From NCBI GenBank assembly GCA_947176455.1, contig CAMWQQ010000108.1, positions 1 to 5,914 on the forward strand: a DNA stretch of 5,914 nt. The letters are read 5' to 3'. Within the stretch, counting starts at the first letter, position 1. Every line of letters starts with the position of its first letter. The position numbers and the translations under genes were made by a program. Below the pieces are notes generated by a model. It saw only the letters and a program-made list of their open reading frames with translations. It was not told the origin of the DNA and did not search any database. Shown here in pieces: positions 5,832 to 5,914 of the stretch. The stretch is from an uncultured Odoribacter sp. (lineage in GTDB: Bacteria; Bacteroidota; Bacteroidia; Bacteroidales; Marinifilaceae).

Positions 5832-5851
5832 AGAAATTCCTTTTCGTGCAA

Positions 5852-5885
5852 CAAATATACGAACTTATCCGGCATTCTCCTTAAA
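5852..5885 (-). promoter_or_regulatory. Promoter of argR
   Basis: TATATTTG (5859-5852, minus strand) matches the Bacteroidota -7 consensus exactly, and TTTA (5885-5882) lies 22 bases upstream as a one-mismatch -33 element. The -7 element ends 20 bases before the argR ATG. AAAAGGA six bases before the ATG is a modest ribosome-binding site, better than others in the window. An inverted repeat GCATT/AATGC (5872-5876 and 5884-5888) overlaps the -33 region and might be an operator. Confidence 0.65.
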
Positions 5886-5914
5886 TGCGGATTTATTTTC
5901 TGGTGTTCCGGAGG

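Overview
This window looks like chromosomal DNA from a member of the Bacteroidota, most likely Bacteroidales. Three things point there: the gene set (a DUF4292-type lipoprotein beside an EnvC/M23-type coiled-coil protein and a secreted TPR protein), the near-absence of strong Shine-Dalgarno sequences, and promoter-like sites that fit the Bacteroidota sigma-factor consensus (TTTG, about 20 bases, TAnnTTTG). I cannot name the genus. Every gene I can support lies on the minus strand, so the window reads biologically from its right end to its left end.

Right part (5914 to about 3930). argR, the arginine-responsive repressor, comes first and has a near-perfect Bacteroidota promoter. After an 84-base gap with its own promoter-like site come panC and panD, 4 bases apart. 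PanD makes beta-alanine from aspartate and PanC joins it to pantoate to give pantothenate, the precursor of coenzyme A; panB and panE are not in the window. A clear intrinsic terminator (3930-3958) closes this unit.

Middle (3406-3930). This is a 525-base stretch of very AT-rich DNA, about 22% G+C in the part I counted, with no convincing gene. It holds the probable dut promoter, a second promoter-like site, a GAT trinucleotide repeat, several inverted repeats and a possible 28-codon hydrophobic micro-ORF. It is the least explained part of the window.

Left part (3405 to 1). A tight operon: dut (dUTPase), a secreted TPR protein, a DUF4292-family lipoprotein, and the first 122 codons of an EnvC/M23-like secreted coiled-coil protein that runs off the window. 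Gaps are 20 and 15 bases, then a 4-base ATGA overlap. dut serves nucleotide-pool hygiene. The other three are all exported and probably serve the envelope: a periplasmic TPR scaffold, a lipoprotein that may have a LolA/LolB-like fold, and a cell-wall hydrolase or amidase activator.

I do not see a clearly new biological system. The best candidates for a second look are the AT-rich middle region, the palindrome inside the probable panC promoter together with the sequence it shares with the argR promoter, and the conserved-looking TPR-DUF4292-EnvC envelope module.
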